DNA of 36,900 nt from Clostridia bacterium (GTDB taxonomy: Bacteria; Bacillota; Clostridia; Oscillospirales; Acutalibacteraceae): NCBI GenBank assembly GCA_017432485.1, contig JAFRJB010000056.1, forward strand, positions 1 to 36,900, in the 5' to 3' direction. The position numbers and the translations under genes were made by a program. Below the pieces are notes generated by a model. The model was not told the origin of the DNA, made no database searches, and saw only the letters and a program-made list of their open reading frames with translations. Positions 8,230-16,800 of this stretch are shown here, one piece after another; within the stretch, counting starts at the first letter, position 1; each line of letters begins with the position of its first letter.

Positions 8230-9242
8230 GAATTCTCGGAATAGAATCTTCTTGTGATGAAACAGCGGCAGCCGTTGTGGAAGACGGCAGAACCGTGCTT
8301 TCCAATGTGGTTGCTTCACAAGTAGATGAGCATATTATATATGGCGGTGTCGTGCCGGAGATAGCCTCCCGCCTGCATGCCGAAGCCATCAACGGAGTAG
8401 TCGCGCAGGCGCTTTCTCAAGCAGGGCAAACACTTGATAATATTGATGCGATTGCCGTTACCTATGCGCCCGGTTTAATCGGTGCGCTGTTGGTAGGAGT
8501 TAACTTTGCCAAAGGTTTGGCGCTCTCTTCCGGCAAACCGCTCATTCCGGTGCATCATTTGAGAGGGCATATTGCTTCTAATTACATTTCTTTTCCCGAT
8601 TTGGAACCGCCGTTTTTGTGCTTAGTTGTCAGCGGCGGTCACTCGCATATTGTTGCGGTAAAGGATTATACAAGTTTTGAAATTATCGGCAGAACGCGCG
8701 ACGATGCAGCAGGGGAATGCCTGGATAAAGCGGCGCGCACAATGGGGCTGCCGTACCCCGGCGGTCTGAATTTGGATAAAGCAGCTGCCGGCGGCAATAG
8801 AAGTGCCTTTTCATTTCCGCACCCGAAAGTAGAGGGAGCTCCTTTCGACTTTTCATTTTCCGGTTTAAAGACTAATGTAATCAATCTTATTCATCATGCT
8901 GACCAAAAAGGGGAAGTGCTTTCTAATAAGGATTTGGGTGCCTCTTTTTTGAATGCCGTTACCGATTGCCTGTGCGATAATACCTTGCGCGCCGCCAAAG
9001 AGTTCGGCTACCGCAAAATAGTGCTCGCCGGCGGAGTTTCGGCAAACAGTATGCTACGTGAAAAAATGCTTGAGGGGGCAAAACTCAACGGCTATGAACT
9101 GTATTTCCCGGAACTCAAATACTGCGGTGACAATGCGGCAATGATTGCCGCACAGGGGTATTATGAACTCTTAGCCGGCAACACAGCTGACAGCGCATTG
9201 AATGCATATGCGACAATGCCGATTGATGAAGTGATAAAATAG
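8226..9242 (+). CDS. tsaD: tRNA N6-adenosine threonylcarbamoyltransferase
   Basis: TsaD transfers the threonylcarbamoyl group from TC-AMP to A37 of ANN-decoding tRNAs (t6A), working with TsaB and TsaE. The 338-residue protein has the ASKHA signature GIESSCDETA (5-14), the metal-binding HHLRGH with His111 and His115 at standard positions, SGGHSHIV, GEC-LDKAARTMGLPYPGG, LAGGVSANS and the late YCGDNAAMIA. Length is normal for the bacterial family. tsaB and tsaE are not in the window, so they must be elsewhere. The start overlaps rimI by ATGA. No convincing strong terminator follows; only a weak 5-bp stem with a short T run near 9270-9290. Confidence 0.96.
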   Translation: MRILGIESSCDETAAAVVEDGRTVLSNVVASQVDEHIIYGGVVPEIASRLHAEAINGVVAQALSQAGQTLDNIDAIAVTYAPGLIGALLVGVNFAKGLALSSGKPLIPVHHLRGHIASNYISFPDLEPPFLCLVVSGGHSHIVAVKDYTSFEIIGRTRDDAAGECLDKAARTMGLPYPGGLNLDKAAAGGNRSAFSFPHPKVEGAPFDFSFSGLKTNVINLIHHADQKGEVLSNKDLGASFLNAVTDCLCDNTLRAAKEFGYRKIVLAGGVSANSMLREKMLEGAKLNGYELYFPELKYCGDNAAMIAAQGYYELLAGNTADSALNAYATMPIDEVIK

Positions 9243-9308
9243 CAATTTTGTTGTGCATATTGTATATTAGATACGGGAATTTATCTTTTTATTTATAAAA
9301 AAAATGTA

Positions 9309-9337
9309 TGGAATGTACAAAAACTTTATTGTATAAT
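9309..9337 (+). promoter_or_regulatory. Promoter for pckG
   Basis: A perfect TATAAT (9332-9337) lies about 47 bases before the pckG start; the best -35 at 17 bases is TGGAAT (9309-9314), a poor match. The -10 is convincing, the -35 is not, which would fit a promoter needing an activator. Confidence 0.5.
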
Positions 9338-9383
9338 ATAAAGTGATAAAATTTGAAAATATTTCTTCTGAAAGGAGAACAAT

Positions 9384-11159
9384 ATGGCTAATTTAACCAA
9401 CAATCAATCTGTTTTAGATTGGATTGCAGAGAAAGTGGAACTTGTCACTCCCGATAACATCGTTTGGATTGACGGTTCCGAGGAACAATTGGAAGCTCTG
9501 CGCGCTGAGGCTTGCCAAACCGGAGAGATGATTAAGCTCAACGAAGAAAAGCTTCCCGGCTGTTATCTTCACAGAACCAAGCCCAACGACGTGGCGCGTG
9601 TAGAAGACAGAACTCTTATTTGCACACCCACCGAAGAAGAAGCAGGCCCGACCAACCACTGGAAAGACCCCGAAGAGTGCTACAAAATGCTCTATGATAT
9701 TGCAAGAGGCACTTATAAGGGCAGAACGATGTATGTCATTCCGTATTCCATGGGTCCCATCGGTTCTCCTTTCTCCAAAATCGGTATTGAATTGACCGAC
9801 TCTATCTATGTTGTACTCAACATGGCGATTATGACCAGAATCGGCAAGGCTGTTTTAGACCAACTCGGTGACAGCGATGAGTGGATTCGCGGTTTCCACG
9901 CAAAGTGCGATGTAGACCCCGAAAAGAGATGGATTGTGCAGTTCCCGCAGGATAACACCATTATCTCCGTAAACTCCGCTTACGGCGGCAACGTGCTCTT
10001 AGGTAAAAAGTGCTTCGCATTGCGTATTGCTTCTTACCTTGGCAGAAACGAAGGCTGGATGGCTGAGCATATGCTCATCTTGGGTATCGAAAACCCGCAG
10101 GGCGAAACCAAGTATGTCTGCGCTGCTTTCCCGTCTGCTTGCGGTAAGACAAACCTTGCTATGCTCATTCCGCCGGAAGGCTACAGAAAGAAGGGCTACA
10201 AAGTCTTCACTGTCGGTGATGACATTTCCTGGCTCAACATCGGTCCCGACGGCAGACTCTATGCGATTAACCCCGAAAACGGTTTCTTCGGCGTTGCTCC
10301 CGGCACCAACGAAAAATCCAACTTCAATGCGCTTGAGTCCACCAAGAAGAACACCATCTTCACCAACGTTTGCCACAATCTGGAAGACAACACTGTTTGG
10401 TGGGAAGGTCTTACCAAAGATCGCCCGCAGAAGGCTAACGACTGGAAAGGTAATCCCTGGCCGATCGACAGCACTGAAAAAGGTGCTCACCCGAACTCCA
10501 GATTTACTGCTCCGACCGTTAACTGCCCGTGCTTAAGCCCCGAGTTTGAGAACCCGCAGGGTGTGCCGGTATCCGCAATCGTATTCGGCGGCCGCCGTGC
10601 TAAGTTGGCTCCTCTGGTTTACCAGTCAAGAGATTGGAACCACGGTGTATTCGTCGGTTCCGCTATGGCTTCCGAAACGACCGCAGCAGCTGCAGGTGCA
10701 GTCGGCGTGGTTCGTTCCGACCCGATGGCTATGCTTCCGTTCTGCGGTTACAACATGGCTGATTATTGGGGCCACTGGATTGAAATGGGTAAGAAATTGG
10801 GCGACAAGGCTCCTAAGATCTTTAATGTTAACTGGTTCCGTAAAGACAGCGAAGGTAACTTTATGTGGCCGGGCTTCGGTGATAACCTTCGTGTTCTTGA
10901 TTGGATTATTGAGCGTTGCGACGGTAAAGTAGATGCAAAAGAAACCGAAATCGGTTATGTGCCCTATGCTGAAGATATCAATATTGAAGGCTTAGAGGGT
11001 GAAGTAAGCATCGACAGCCTCAACGAAATGCTCAGTGTAGATAAAGACCTCTGGGTAGAAGATACCAAGAGAATTCAAGAACTCTATGATAAGTTTGACG
11101 GCAGAGTACCGGCAGAACTTGTTGATTGCCTTGAGACTCTCAAAAAGAATGTTCAGTAA
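9384..11159 (+). CDS. pckG: Phosphoenolpyruvate carboxykinase (GTP)
   Basis: PckG interconverts oxaloacetate plus GTP with PEP plus CO2 plus GDP; in fermenting anaerobes it often runs toward oxaloacetate. The 591-residue protein is the GTP-family type: RVEDRT (72-77), YSMGP (121-125), the PEPCK-specific loop FPSACGKTN (249-257) that binds the nucleotide phosphates, the metal-binding VGDDISW (277-283), and FRKDSEGNFMWPGFGDN near the guanine site. The active-site cysteine of the family is present in that loop. AAAGGAG precedes the ATG at good spacing. Codon choice is biased (many C-ending Phe, Tyr, Asn and Ser codons), unlike flanking polA and tsaD, suggesting high expression. It is monocistronic, with its own promoter and terminator. 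Confidence 0.96.
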   Translation: MANLTNNQSVLDWIAEKVELVTPDNIVWIDGSEEQLEALRAEACQTGEMIKLNEEKLPGCYLHRTKPNDVARVEDRTLICTPTEEEAGPTNHWKDPEECYKMLYDIARGTYKGRTMYVIPYSMGPIGSPFSKIGIELTDSIYVVLNMAIMTRIGKAVLDQLGDSDEWIRGFHAKCDVDPEKRWIVQFPQDNTIISVNSAYGGNVLLGKKCFALRIASYLGRNEGWMAEHMLILGIENPQGETKYVCAAFPSACGKTNLAMLIPPEGYRKKGYKVFTVGDDISWLNIGPDGRLYAINPENGFFGVAPGTNEKSNFNALESTKKNTIFTNVCHNLEDNTVWWEGLTKDRPQKANDWKGNPWPIDSTEKGAHPNSRFTAPTVNCPCLSPEFENPQGVPVSAIVFGGRRAKLAPLVYQSRDWNHGVFVGSAMASETTAAAAGAVGVVRSDPMAMLPFCGYNMADYWGHWIEMGKKLGDKAPKIFNVNWFRKDSEGNFMWPGFGDNLRVLDWIIERCDGKVDAKETEIGYVPYAEDINIEGLEGEVSIDSLNEMLSVDKDLWVEDTKRIQELYDKFDGRVPAELVDCLETLKKNVQ

Positions 11160-11172
11160 TTCTTAAAAAAAT

Positions 11173-11208
11173 AACCGTGCTCATTTGCGAATGAGCACGG
11201 TTTTCTTT
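11173..11208 (+). terminator. Intrinsic terminator of pckG
   Basis: A 13-bp perfect stem (11173-11185 with 11190-11202) with a TGCG loop is followed by TTTTCTTTT. It starts 14 bases after the pckG stop. Confidence 0.92.
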
Positions 11209-11695
11209 TATGCGTTTTATGGCAGGGAAGACAGTCAAGCAAAATGTAAAGAGGTAAATTTTTTGAAATATTATAAAAAAGATGACTACCGATAGTAAGG
11301 CAGAAAAGAGAAATATACAAAAAGTTTCATGAAACAATAAAATAGAGTTAAAAATATGCAAAGCGATATAATACTACTAAATCATACTATAAAGCATATG
11401 GTGATAAATCATACTTTATAATGTGCACAACTATGTTGAAAATATTTATAAGTAGCCCAAAATTTTGTGAAAAGTTACAGTATTCTTGATTTTTGAAAAA
11501 TGTTTCACGCTAATTAACAGAATTGTTACACACTTATCAACACTTTAAACAACTTTTCAACATCTCATATTCACTTGCATATACCTTTACATTATCCTTA
11601 ATTTAACAATGATAATTATAAAAAATTAAAATTGCAAGCATTGATCTCAATCCTAAACGAGAGAAAAATGAGCACTAAAATTTGAAAACAATATT
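11209..11695. other. AT-rich 0.5 kb gap without a gene; DnaA-box-like and direct repeats
   Basis: No supported coding region is seen on either strand. The gap is strongly AT-rich. It holds a 10-base direct repeat aaatcatact at 11379-11388 and 11406-11415, and nonamers close to the DnaA box consensus: TTATCAACA (11534-11542), TTTTCAACA (11554-11562, 20 bases on) and its reverse form TGTTGAAAA (11434-11442). These could be a DnaA-binding cluster, an operator region or chance in AT-rich DNA. The neighbours (pckG, proS) are not typical oriC neighbours, so an origin is unlikely. Confidence 0.4.
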
Positions 11696-11722
11696 AAAAA
11701 AAGAGGCGATGCCTCTTTTTTT
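11696..11722 (-). terminator. Terminator of proS (bidirectional form)
   Basis: A short stem (aagaggc 11701-11707 with gcctctt 11711-11717) is flanked by A and T runs on both sides and directly follows the proS stop on the minus strand. Confidence 0.8.
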
Positions 11723-13160
11723 AATACTGTTTACCCCAATATACCATATGCTTGGCAGGTCTGCCGCAGCAAACGCAGGTGTCGGAAAGTTTTTCTTCTT
11801 CAAAGGGAATGCAACGGGATTTTACACCGCCGGTCTCATCTTTAATTTTGTCCTCACAAGCGCTGTCACCGCACCACATCGCTTTAATAAAGCCGCCTTC
11901 CTGTGCGGAGTAGTTGAGAAACTCTTCATAGGTAAGCGCTGTGTGGGTTTTTTCTTTCAGGTTATCAAGCGCTTTTTGATAGAGCCCGTCATGCACGGCG
12001 TTGAGCGTATTTTCAACTGCGTTTTCCAAGTCGGAAAGGGGAGTGAAGGTTTTTTCGCGATTATCGCGCCTAACCAATACACACTGCTCTTTTTCAATAT
12101 CCTTGGGTCCGATTTCCAAGCGAACGGGAACACCCTTCATTTCATACTCTGCAAACTTCCAGCCGGGAGAATTGTCGCTGTCGTCAATCTTTACGCGAAT
12201 CCCTTTGGCTTTAAGCCTTGCAGCTAATTCATCGGCTTTTTCAAGTACACCGCCTTTGTGCGCGGCAATCGGAATAATGACCACTTGAATAGGCGCAATT
12301 TTCGGCGGTAATACTAAGCCGTTGTCATCACCATGCACCATAATAATCGCGCCGATCATTCTTGTGGAGACACCCCATGAAGTTTGGTGGGGGTTTTGGA
12401 GTTGATTATCTCTGTCGGTAAACTGAATACCGAAAGCTTTGGCAAAACCGTTACCAAAGTAGTGCGAGGTGCCGCCCTGGAGCGCCACACCGTTGTGCAT
12501 CATCGGTTCAATCGTGTAGGTGGAAATAGCACCGGCAAACTTTTCTTTCTTGGTCTTTTTACCGGTAATGGCGGGAATGGCAAGGGTTTCTTTATAGAAA
12601 TCTTCATAAACCTTGAGCATTCTCATGGTTTCTTCTTGTGCATCTTCCGCTGTTTCGTGCATGGTGTGACCTTCCTGCCACAAAAATTCGGAGGAGCGCA
12701 GGAACGGTCTGGTGGTCTTTTCCCAGCGCATCACGGAGCACCATTGATTATAGAGCTTAGGTAAGTCACGATAGGAATTAATGATTTTTGCATAGTGCTC
12801 GCAGAATAACACCTCGGAAGTCGGGCGAATAGCAAGTCTTTCATTGAGCTTTTCGGAACCGCCGATAGTTACCCACGCCACTTCCGGCGCAAAGCCTTCC
12901 ACGTGGTCCTTTTCGCGGTTAAGCAGGCTTTCCGGAATGAGCAGAGGCATATAGACATTTTCGTGCCCTGTTTCTTTAAAGCGGCGGTCCATATCTTTTT
13001 GTATATTCTCCCAAATAGCGTAGCCATAAGGTCTGATAACCATACAGCCCTTTACGCCGGAATAGTCAATGAGTTCTGCCTTTTTGACTACATCGGTATA
13101 CCATTTTGCAAAATCTTCGTCCATCGAAGTAATGGAATCATTTTTCTTTTCCTGTGCCAT
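11721..13160 (-). CDS. proS: Prolyl-tRNA synthetase, short (archaeal/eukaryal-type, ProS type 3)
   Basis: This class II synthetase charges tRNA-Pro with proline. At 479 residues it is the short form without the roughly 180-residue INS editing domain found in the long bacterial type. Motif 2 ([20 protein letters not shown]) and motif 3 ([17 protein letters not shown]) are clear, followed by the anticodon-binding domain (IPIAAHK onward) and a Cys-rich C-terminal domain with C-C and CVCC clusters that probably binds zinc. Ending in KQY, a terminal tyrosine, fits the archaeal-like family. Without INS, editing of Ala-tRNA-Pro would need a separate trans-editor not seen here. GGGAGG precedes the ATG, and its own TTGAAA-N17-TATAAT promoter lies between it and the ACP-like gene. 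Confidence 0.96.
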   Translation of the reverse strand: MAQEKKNDSITSMDEDFAKWYTDVVKKAELIDYSGVKGCMVIRPYGYAIWENIQKDMDRRFKETGHENVYMPLLIPESLLNREKDHVEGFAPEVAWVTIGGSEKLNERLAIRPTSEVLFCEHYAKIINSYRDLPKLYNQWCSVMRWEKTTRPFLRSSEFLWQEGHTMHETAEDAQEETMRMLKVYEDFYKETLAIPAITGKKTKKEKFAGAISTYTIEPMMHNGVALQGGTSHYFGNGFAKAFGIQFTDRDNQLQNPHQTSWGVSTRMIGAIIMVHGDDNGLVLPPKIAPIQVVIIPIAAHKGGVLEKADELAARLKAKGIRVKIDDSDNSPGWKFAEYEMKGVPVRLEIGPKDIEKEQCVLVRRDNREKTFTPLSDLENAVENTLNAVHDGLYQKALDNLKEKTHTALTYEEFLNYSAQEGGFIKAMWCGDSACEDKIKDETGGVKSRCIPFEEEKLSDTCVCCGRPAKHMVYWGKQY

Positions 13161-13189
13161 TACGGTCCTCCCAATACATTAATGTAATA

Positions 13190-13218
13190 ATTATAATATA
13201 ATACCATTAGAATTTCAA
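13190..13218 (-). promoter_or_regulatory. Sigma-A-type promoter for proS
   Basis: On the minus strand TTGAAA (13218-13213) and TATAAT (13195-13190) are separated by 17 bases, starting just past the ACP-like stop codon. proS can therefore be transcribed alone. Confidence 0.75.
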
Positions 13219-13220
13219 TA

Positions 13221-13448
13221 TCATTCTATTTTTTCCTTTAAATATGCGGCAAATTCACCGATAGTCTGCACATGCTGCAGAAAATCATCATCAATTTCAA
13301 CGCGGTATTTGTCCTCAATACTCATCACCAATTCTATAAGGTCAAACTCATCAAAATTGATATCGGCAAAGGTCGTGTTTTCCTCAATCCCCGCGGTATC
13401 AAACTCGAATTCTTCGCCGAGCAGCGCTACAAAATCTTTAAATTGCAT
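13221..13448 (-). CDS. Acyl-carrier-protein-like protein lacking the phosphopantetheine serine
   Basis: The 75-residue acidic protein aligns over its full length with acyl carrier proteins: helix I (QFKDFVALLGEEF), the helix II region, and helix IV (TIGEFAAYLKEKI). Normally helix II starts with Asp-Ser-Leu, where the serine carries 4'-phosphopantetheine. Here the segment is INFDEFDLIELVMSIEDKY, so Glu34 (codon GAG) stands in the serine position. Holo-ACP formation is therefore not expected by the usual route. It could be a structural or regulatory ACP homologue with a protein-binding role; this is inference. AGAAGG lies upstream at fair spacing. It precedes proS on the same strand, but proS has its own promoter. 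Another ACP must serve fatty-acid synthesis. Confidence 0.8.
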   Translation of the reverse strand: MQFKDFVALLGEEFEFDTAGIEENTTFADINFDEFDLIELVMSIEDKYRVEIDDDFLQHVQTIGEFAAYLKEKIE

Positions 13449-13489
13449 TTTTCTTACCTTCTTTAAATCAATGAATTTATGGTAACAAA

Positions 13490-13495
13490 ATTATA
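13490..13495 (-). promoter_or_regulatory. Possible -10 element for the ACP-like gene
   Basis: A perfect TATAAT lies on the minus strand about 42 bases before the ACP-like start, but no good -35 is seen at 16-18 bases spacing, so this is only a candidate. Confidence 0.35.
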
Positions 13496-13690
13496 CGAAA
13501 TATGCAACTGTTTTATGCCTTTGCATTCGGGTTCATGTAACTCAGGCAGGGGAATAACAAATAATGGTTAACAAAATTAAAAAATTCAAAAGTAATAATC
13601 AACAATTTTTTCATATTTATCTATTTAAAATATATGCAAAATAAACAAAACGCAAACTGTCAAATTGGCTAAAAATATAACCAAATTTTG

Positions 13691-13714
13691 TAGTAATTGC
13701 TATTTTTATTACTA
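13691..13714. promoter_or_regulatory. Inverted repeat upstream of the secreted-protein promoter
   Basis: Arms tagtaat (13691-13697) and attacta (13708-13714) form a 7-bp inverted repeat with a 10-base spacer, ending four bases before the -35 box at 13719. The placement suits an activator or repressor operator, but AT-rich DNA produces such repeats by chance. The rest of the gap (13449-13690) is AT-rich without further recognised signals. Confidence 0.35.
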
Positions 13715-13718
13715 TATA

Positions 13719-13747
13719 TTGACAACCCATTACATAAAGCGTATTAT
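13719..13747 (+). promoter_or_regulatory. Strong sigma-A-type promoter for the large secreted protein
   Basis: A perfect TTGACA (13719-13724) and TATTAT (13742-13747) are separated by exactly 17 bases. Transcription would start near 13754, giving a 5' leader of about 70 bases. Confidence 0.8.
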
Positions 13748-13760
13748 TATAATAAGTAGA

Positions 13761-13781
13761 AATGGGTGAATTCTGCCCATT
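13761..13781 (+). other. Stem-loop at the predicted 5' end of the secreted-protein mRNA
   Basis: AATGGG (13761-13766) pairs with CCCATT (13776-13781) around a 9-base loop, starting about seven bases from the predicted transcript start. It has no U tract and lies well before the Shine-Dalgarno (13812-13816), so it resembles a 5' mRNA-stabilising hairpin rather than a terminator. Confidence 0.45.
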
Positions 13782-13825
13782 CGACTAAAACACACGAAAA
13801 TCTTATTTTATGGAGGTTGAAAGAC

Positions 13826-16800
13826 ATGAAACAGTGTAAAAAAGTTTTAGCACTTGTTTTAGCACTTGTGATGCTGCTTTCCGCAGTAGGCGTAGGTTTG
13901 ACAGCAAGCGCAACAAATGTTAAAAATCTTTACACAGGTGCAGCGCTCAGCGGCAAAATGAATAAAGCCGACAGCTATGAGCTTGAAAACGAGCAGTATG
14001 CTTCCATTATCCTCGACTTTGCCGACAAGGCTCTTGCCGAGGCTAATATTGCACCAATCGTTTATCCGCTCACCGGTGGTTTGAGAATCAGTATCAATCT
14101 GAAGAGTATTAACCAGCTCAACACGAGTATTATGGGTCTTGATACTTTGATTGATAAAGTACCCGGTTCATTGCTCGGCGATGTTCAAAAGTTGTATTTA
14201 AAAGACTTTACAACGAATACCGCGCGCGATGGCAGAACCTGTGCAAGTGATGTCAGATTTATCAATGCTTTGGTATCTTTCATCAACAACGAAAGTAACT
14301 ATTCAAGAATTAAGAAACTTGTCCAAAAAGGCGTCGGTAGCGGCGACGGTCAGTTTGATGCCGGTGCTATCAACGGTATGATTAACGATATGGCGGGCGA
14401 CATTGTCGGCGATATTGTCGGTTTCTTAAAGAAGACTCTGTTCCAGGATTCCAATGCGAATTTTGATACAGAGGTTGCTTCCTTAATTACCGAATTGCTC
14501 AATGGTTTGGATCTTGAGATGATTAAAGGTTACACTTTCGAAACCAGCGATACTCTCTATTCCACAGTCGATAAACTTGCAAGAGTTATCACCAGATGGG
14601 CAGTTTCCAATGTACAGGCAGATACCTGGCAGATTAAAGAGAACATTTTGGCAGCAATGCCTTCGTTCGAAAAAGATTATCCCTTTGTAAAACTGGACAA
14701 CATCACCAGCATCAATTGGGATTGGCAGGATGACGGTATGGGCACCAAGTATGTTGCAGGCAATGCCAGCACCTATCTTGTTTACCATGTCAATAACTGC
14801 ATCGGCAGCATTGTGGAAACCATTATTCCCGAGTTTAAGAACTTTAAGGGTACATATGCCGAAGCCGGTTGGAAAAAGGATAACAGCACTTCCTCTTTGT
14901 CTACATTAAATACTAATATTGCGAAGGCTGCACAGTTTGCTGATATTAAGCTTAATAACGGCGGCTCCTTTACCGAGCAAGAAATTGCTTCCATGACCAA
15001 CCCGACCAAATCTTATGCAATGGTATTGGCAAATACCATTATTAAGATGTTCTTCCCGGGCATCAAGGTTGAAAAGCAAGATATTCTTCAGGGTAATATT
15101 GCCGTTCTCGCCGTGCAGGCACTCAATGAGTTTATGGCATACTATATTCCGGATAATGTTTTGACCGACCTCTATACCTACAATGAGACCGGTACCGTGC
15201 TCAACCGCAGCAAATACACCGAGAGTTATTGCCAGTCGCAGTACAAGAAGATGTGTGCACAGTTGCTTGCAAAATTTGTTTCCGGTTACTTCCCCGAACA
15301 GTCCGGTAAACTCGAGTTCTCCAATAAGAACGATTTGGATGCTGTTCTTAAAGATATCGTGAAGTACTTCATGAATATTGTTTGTAAAGCAGGTTCCTTG
15401 AGTGAAGGTGCTTTGGGCACCATCTCCAACTCCGATACGGTTTACACGGCAGTTGACAGAATTATTCTTTCTCTTAATTCTTCCGGCGTTTACCAAGAAG
15501 GTGCCAGCCCCAGCGGCGCAAGAAATGTTACCGGTATTATTCCCGAAGGCTTCTTGCCCGACAGTATTAAGGCTTCCGGTCACACCCACTGCACATCCAA
15601 GGATGCAATTGACCATTTGTTTAACTGCGTGAACGACCTCAATTTCGGTGATTTGTTTAAAATCTTAATTCCGAATGCTTCGAATTCCGAGATGAACACT
15701 TCCTTATTCCCGACCTTGGTTTCCCGTGAATTCATCAGAATTATCAATGTGATTTTCCCGGGTACATGGACTTCGAAGACCGACTCTTTGAATGCATTGA
15801 TTACCAATCCAAACCTTGGCACTATGCTTGCCAATATCATGAGCAAACTCAATATCAATTACCATGTATATCCCGGCTTGAAGTTGGTATCGACTCTCAT
15901 GGGTCTTTCCACAGCACAAACCAGAGGTGAAGCAGAGATTGATCTTTCCTACAAGTTCTCCGATTCACTTTATACTAAGATCTCACCTGAGATTGCTTCC
16001 GGTTCAACGGCTTCTCAGCCCAATATTCCGGCAAATTATAATATTACTGTTACCAATACCTCTAAGGGTATCAACGGCGGTTACCATTCTTCGACCGGTT
16101 CCGAAGTTCAGTATGAGCCTTATAAACTGCAGGTAGTCAGCATCCAGTGTGTCAATGACAGCAATGTCACTGTCAGCGGTGTAGGCGATACCACCATCGT
16201 GAAATCCGATGAATCTATGAATTTCCCGATTAGCGGTAAAGCGACCAATAATAAGGTTTTGGAATTCCTGGTTACTTATAAGATGTCTAATGAACTCGGT
16301 AGTTACAAGGGTAGTATCGAGCAACAGTCCAGACTTTATGCGTTCTTTGGCAACCGTGCCTTCACCAGTGCAAGGTCCAATTCCGTAACCGTTAAGATTC
16401 CGAGCACGATTTACGGTACTCCCTCTATGCTTAACAGCGCAGTCGGTTACTATAATACCAACGATGCTTCGGCTTCCTATTCCGGTTCCGCAGAAGATTC
16501 CGTATTCCCGACCGCATTGAAGAATGCAGGCTTCGACTTTAAGGCTGCCAATACCGGTACTCCCGAGTCGACCTTAGATGCACAATTTAACCCCTTCAGT
16601 GTCAGCGTTCCTTCCGGTGTTGAAATCGGCAATTATGCAGGCACCTATCAGTTGACTTACAACTTGAAGACGATGGATACAAGTGCCGAAGGTTCTTCCT
16701 ACGGCAGCAACACACCGATTAATGTAAACTGGGTACTCTTTGACGATGGCGGCTTAGAGAAACTGGTGAACAGTATTGTCGGTGAAGCATTACAGTCCGG

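Noticed and set aside
9265..9300. Terminator after tsaD
   Set aside because: Only a 5-bp AT-rich stem (agata/tatct) with a broken T run; too weak to call.
11209..11695. Chromosomal replication origin (oriC) in the AT-rich gap
   Set aside because: Only three loose DnaA-like nonamers, no dnaA, dnaN, rpmH or other typical oriC neighbours, and pckG/proS flank it. Kept only as a possible DnaA-binding cluster.
14906..15616. 236-codon minus-strand reading frame opposite the secreted-protein gene
   Set aside because: It lies wholly antisense to a gene with signal peptide, RBS and consistent codon bias, and its translation resembles no protein family.
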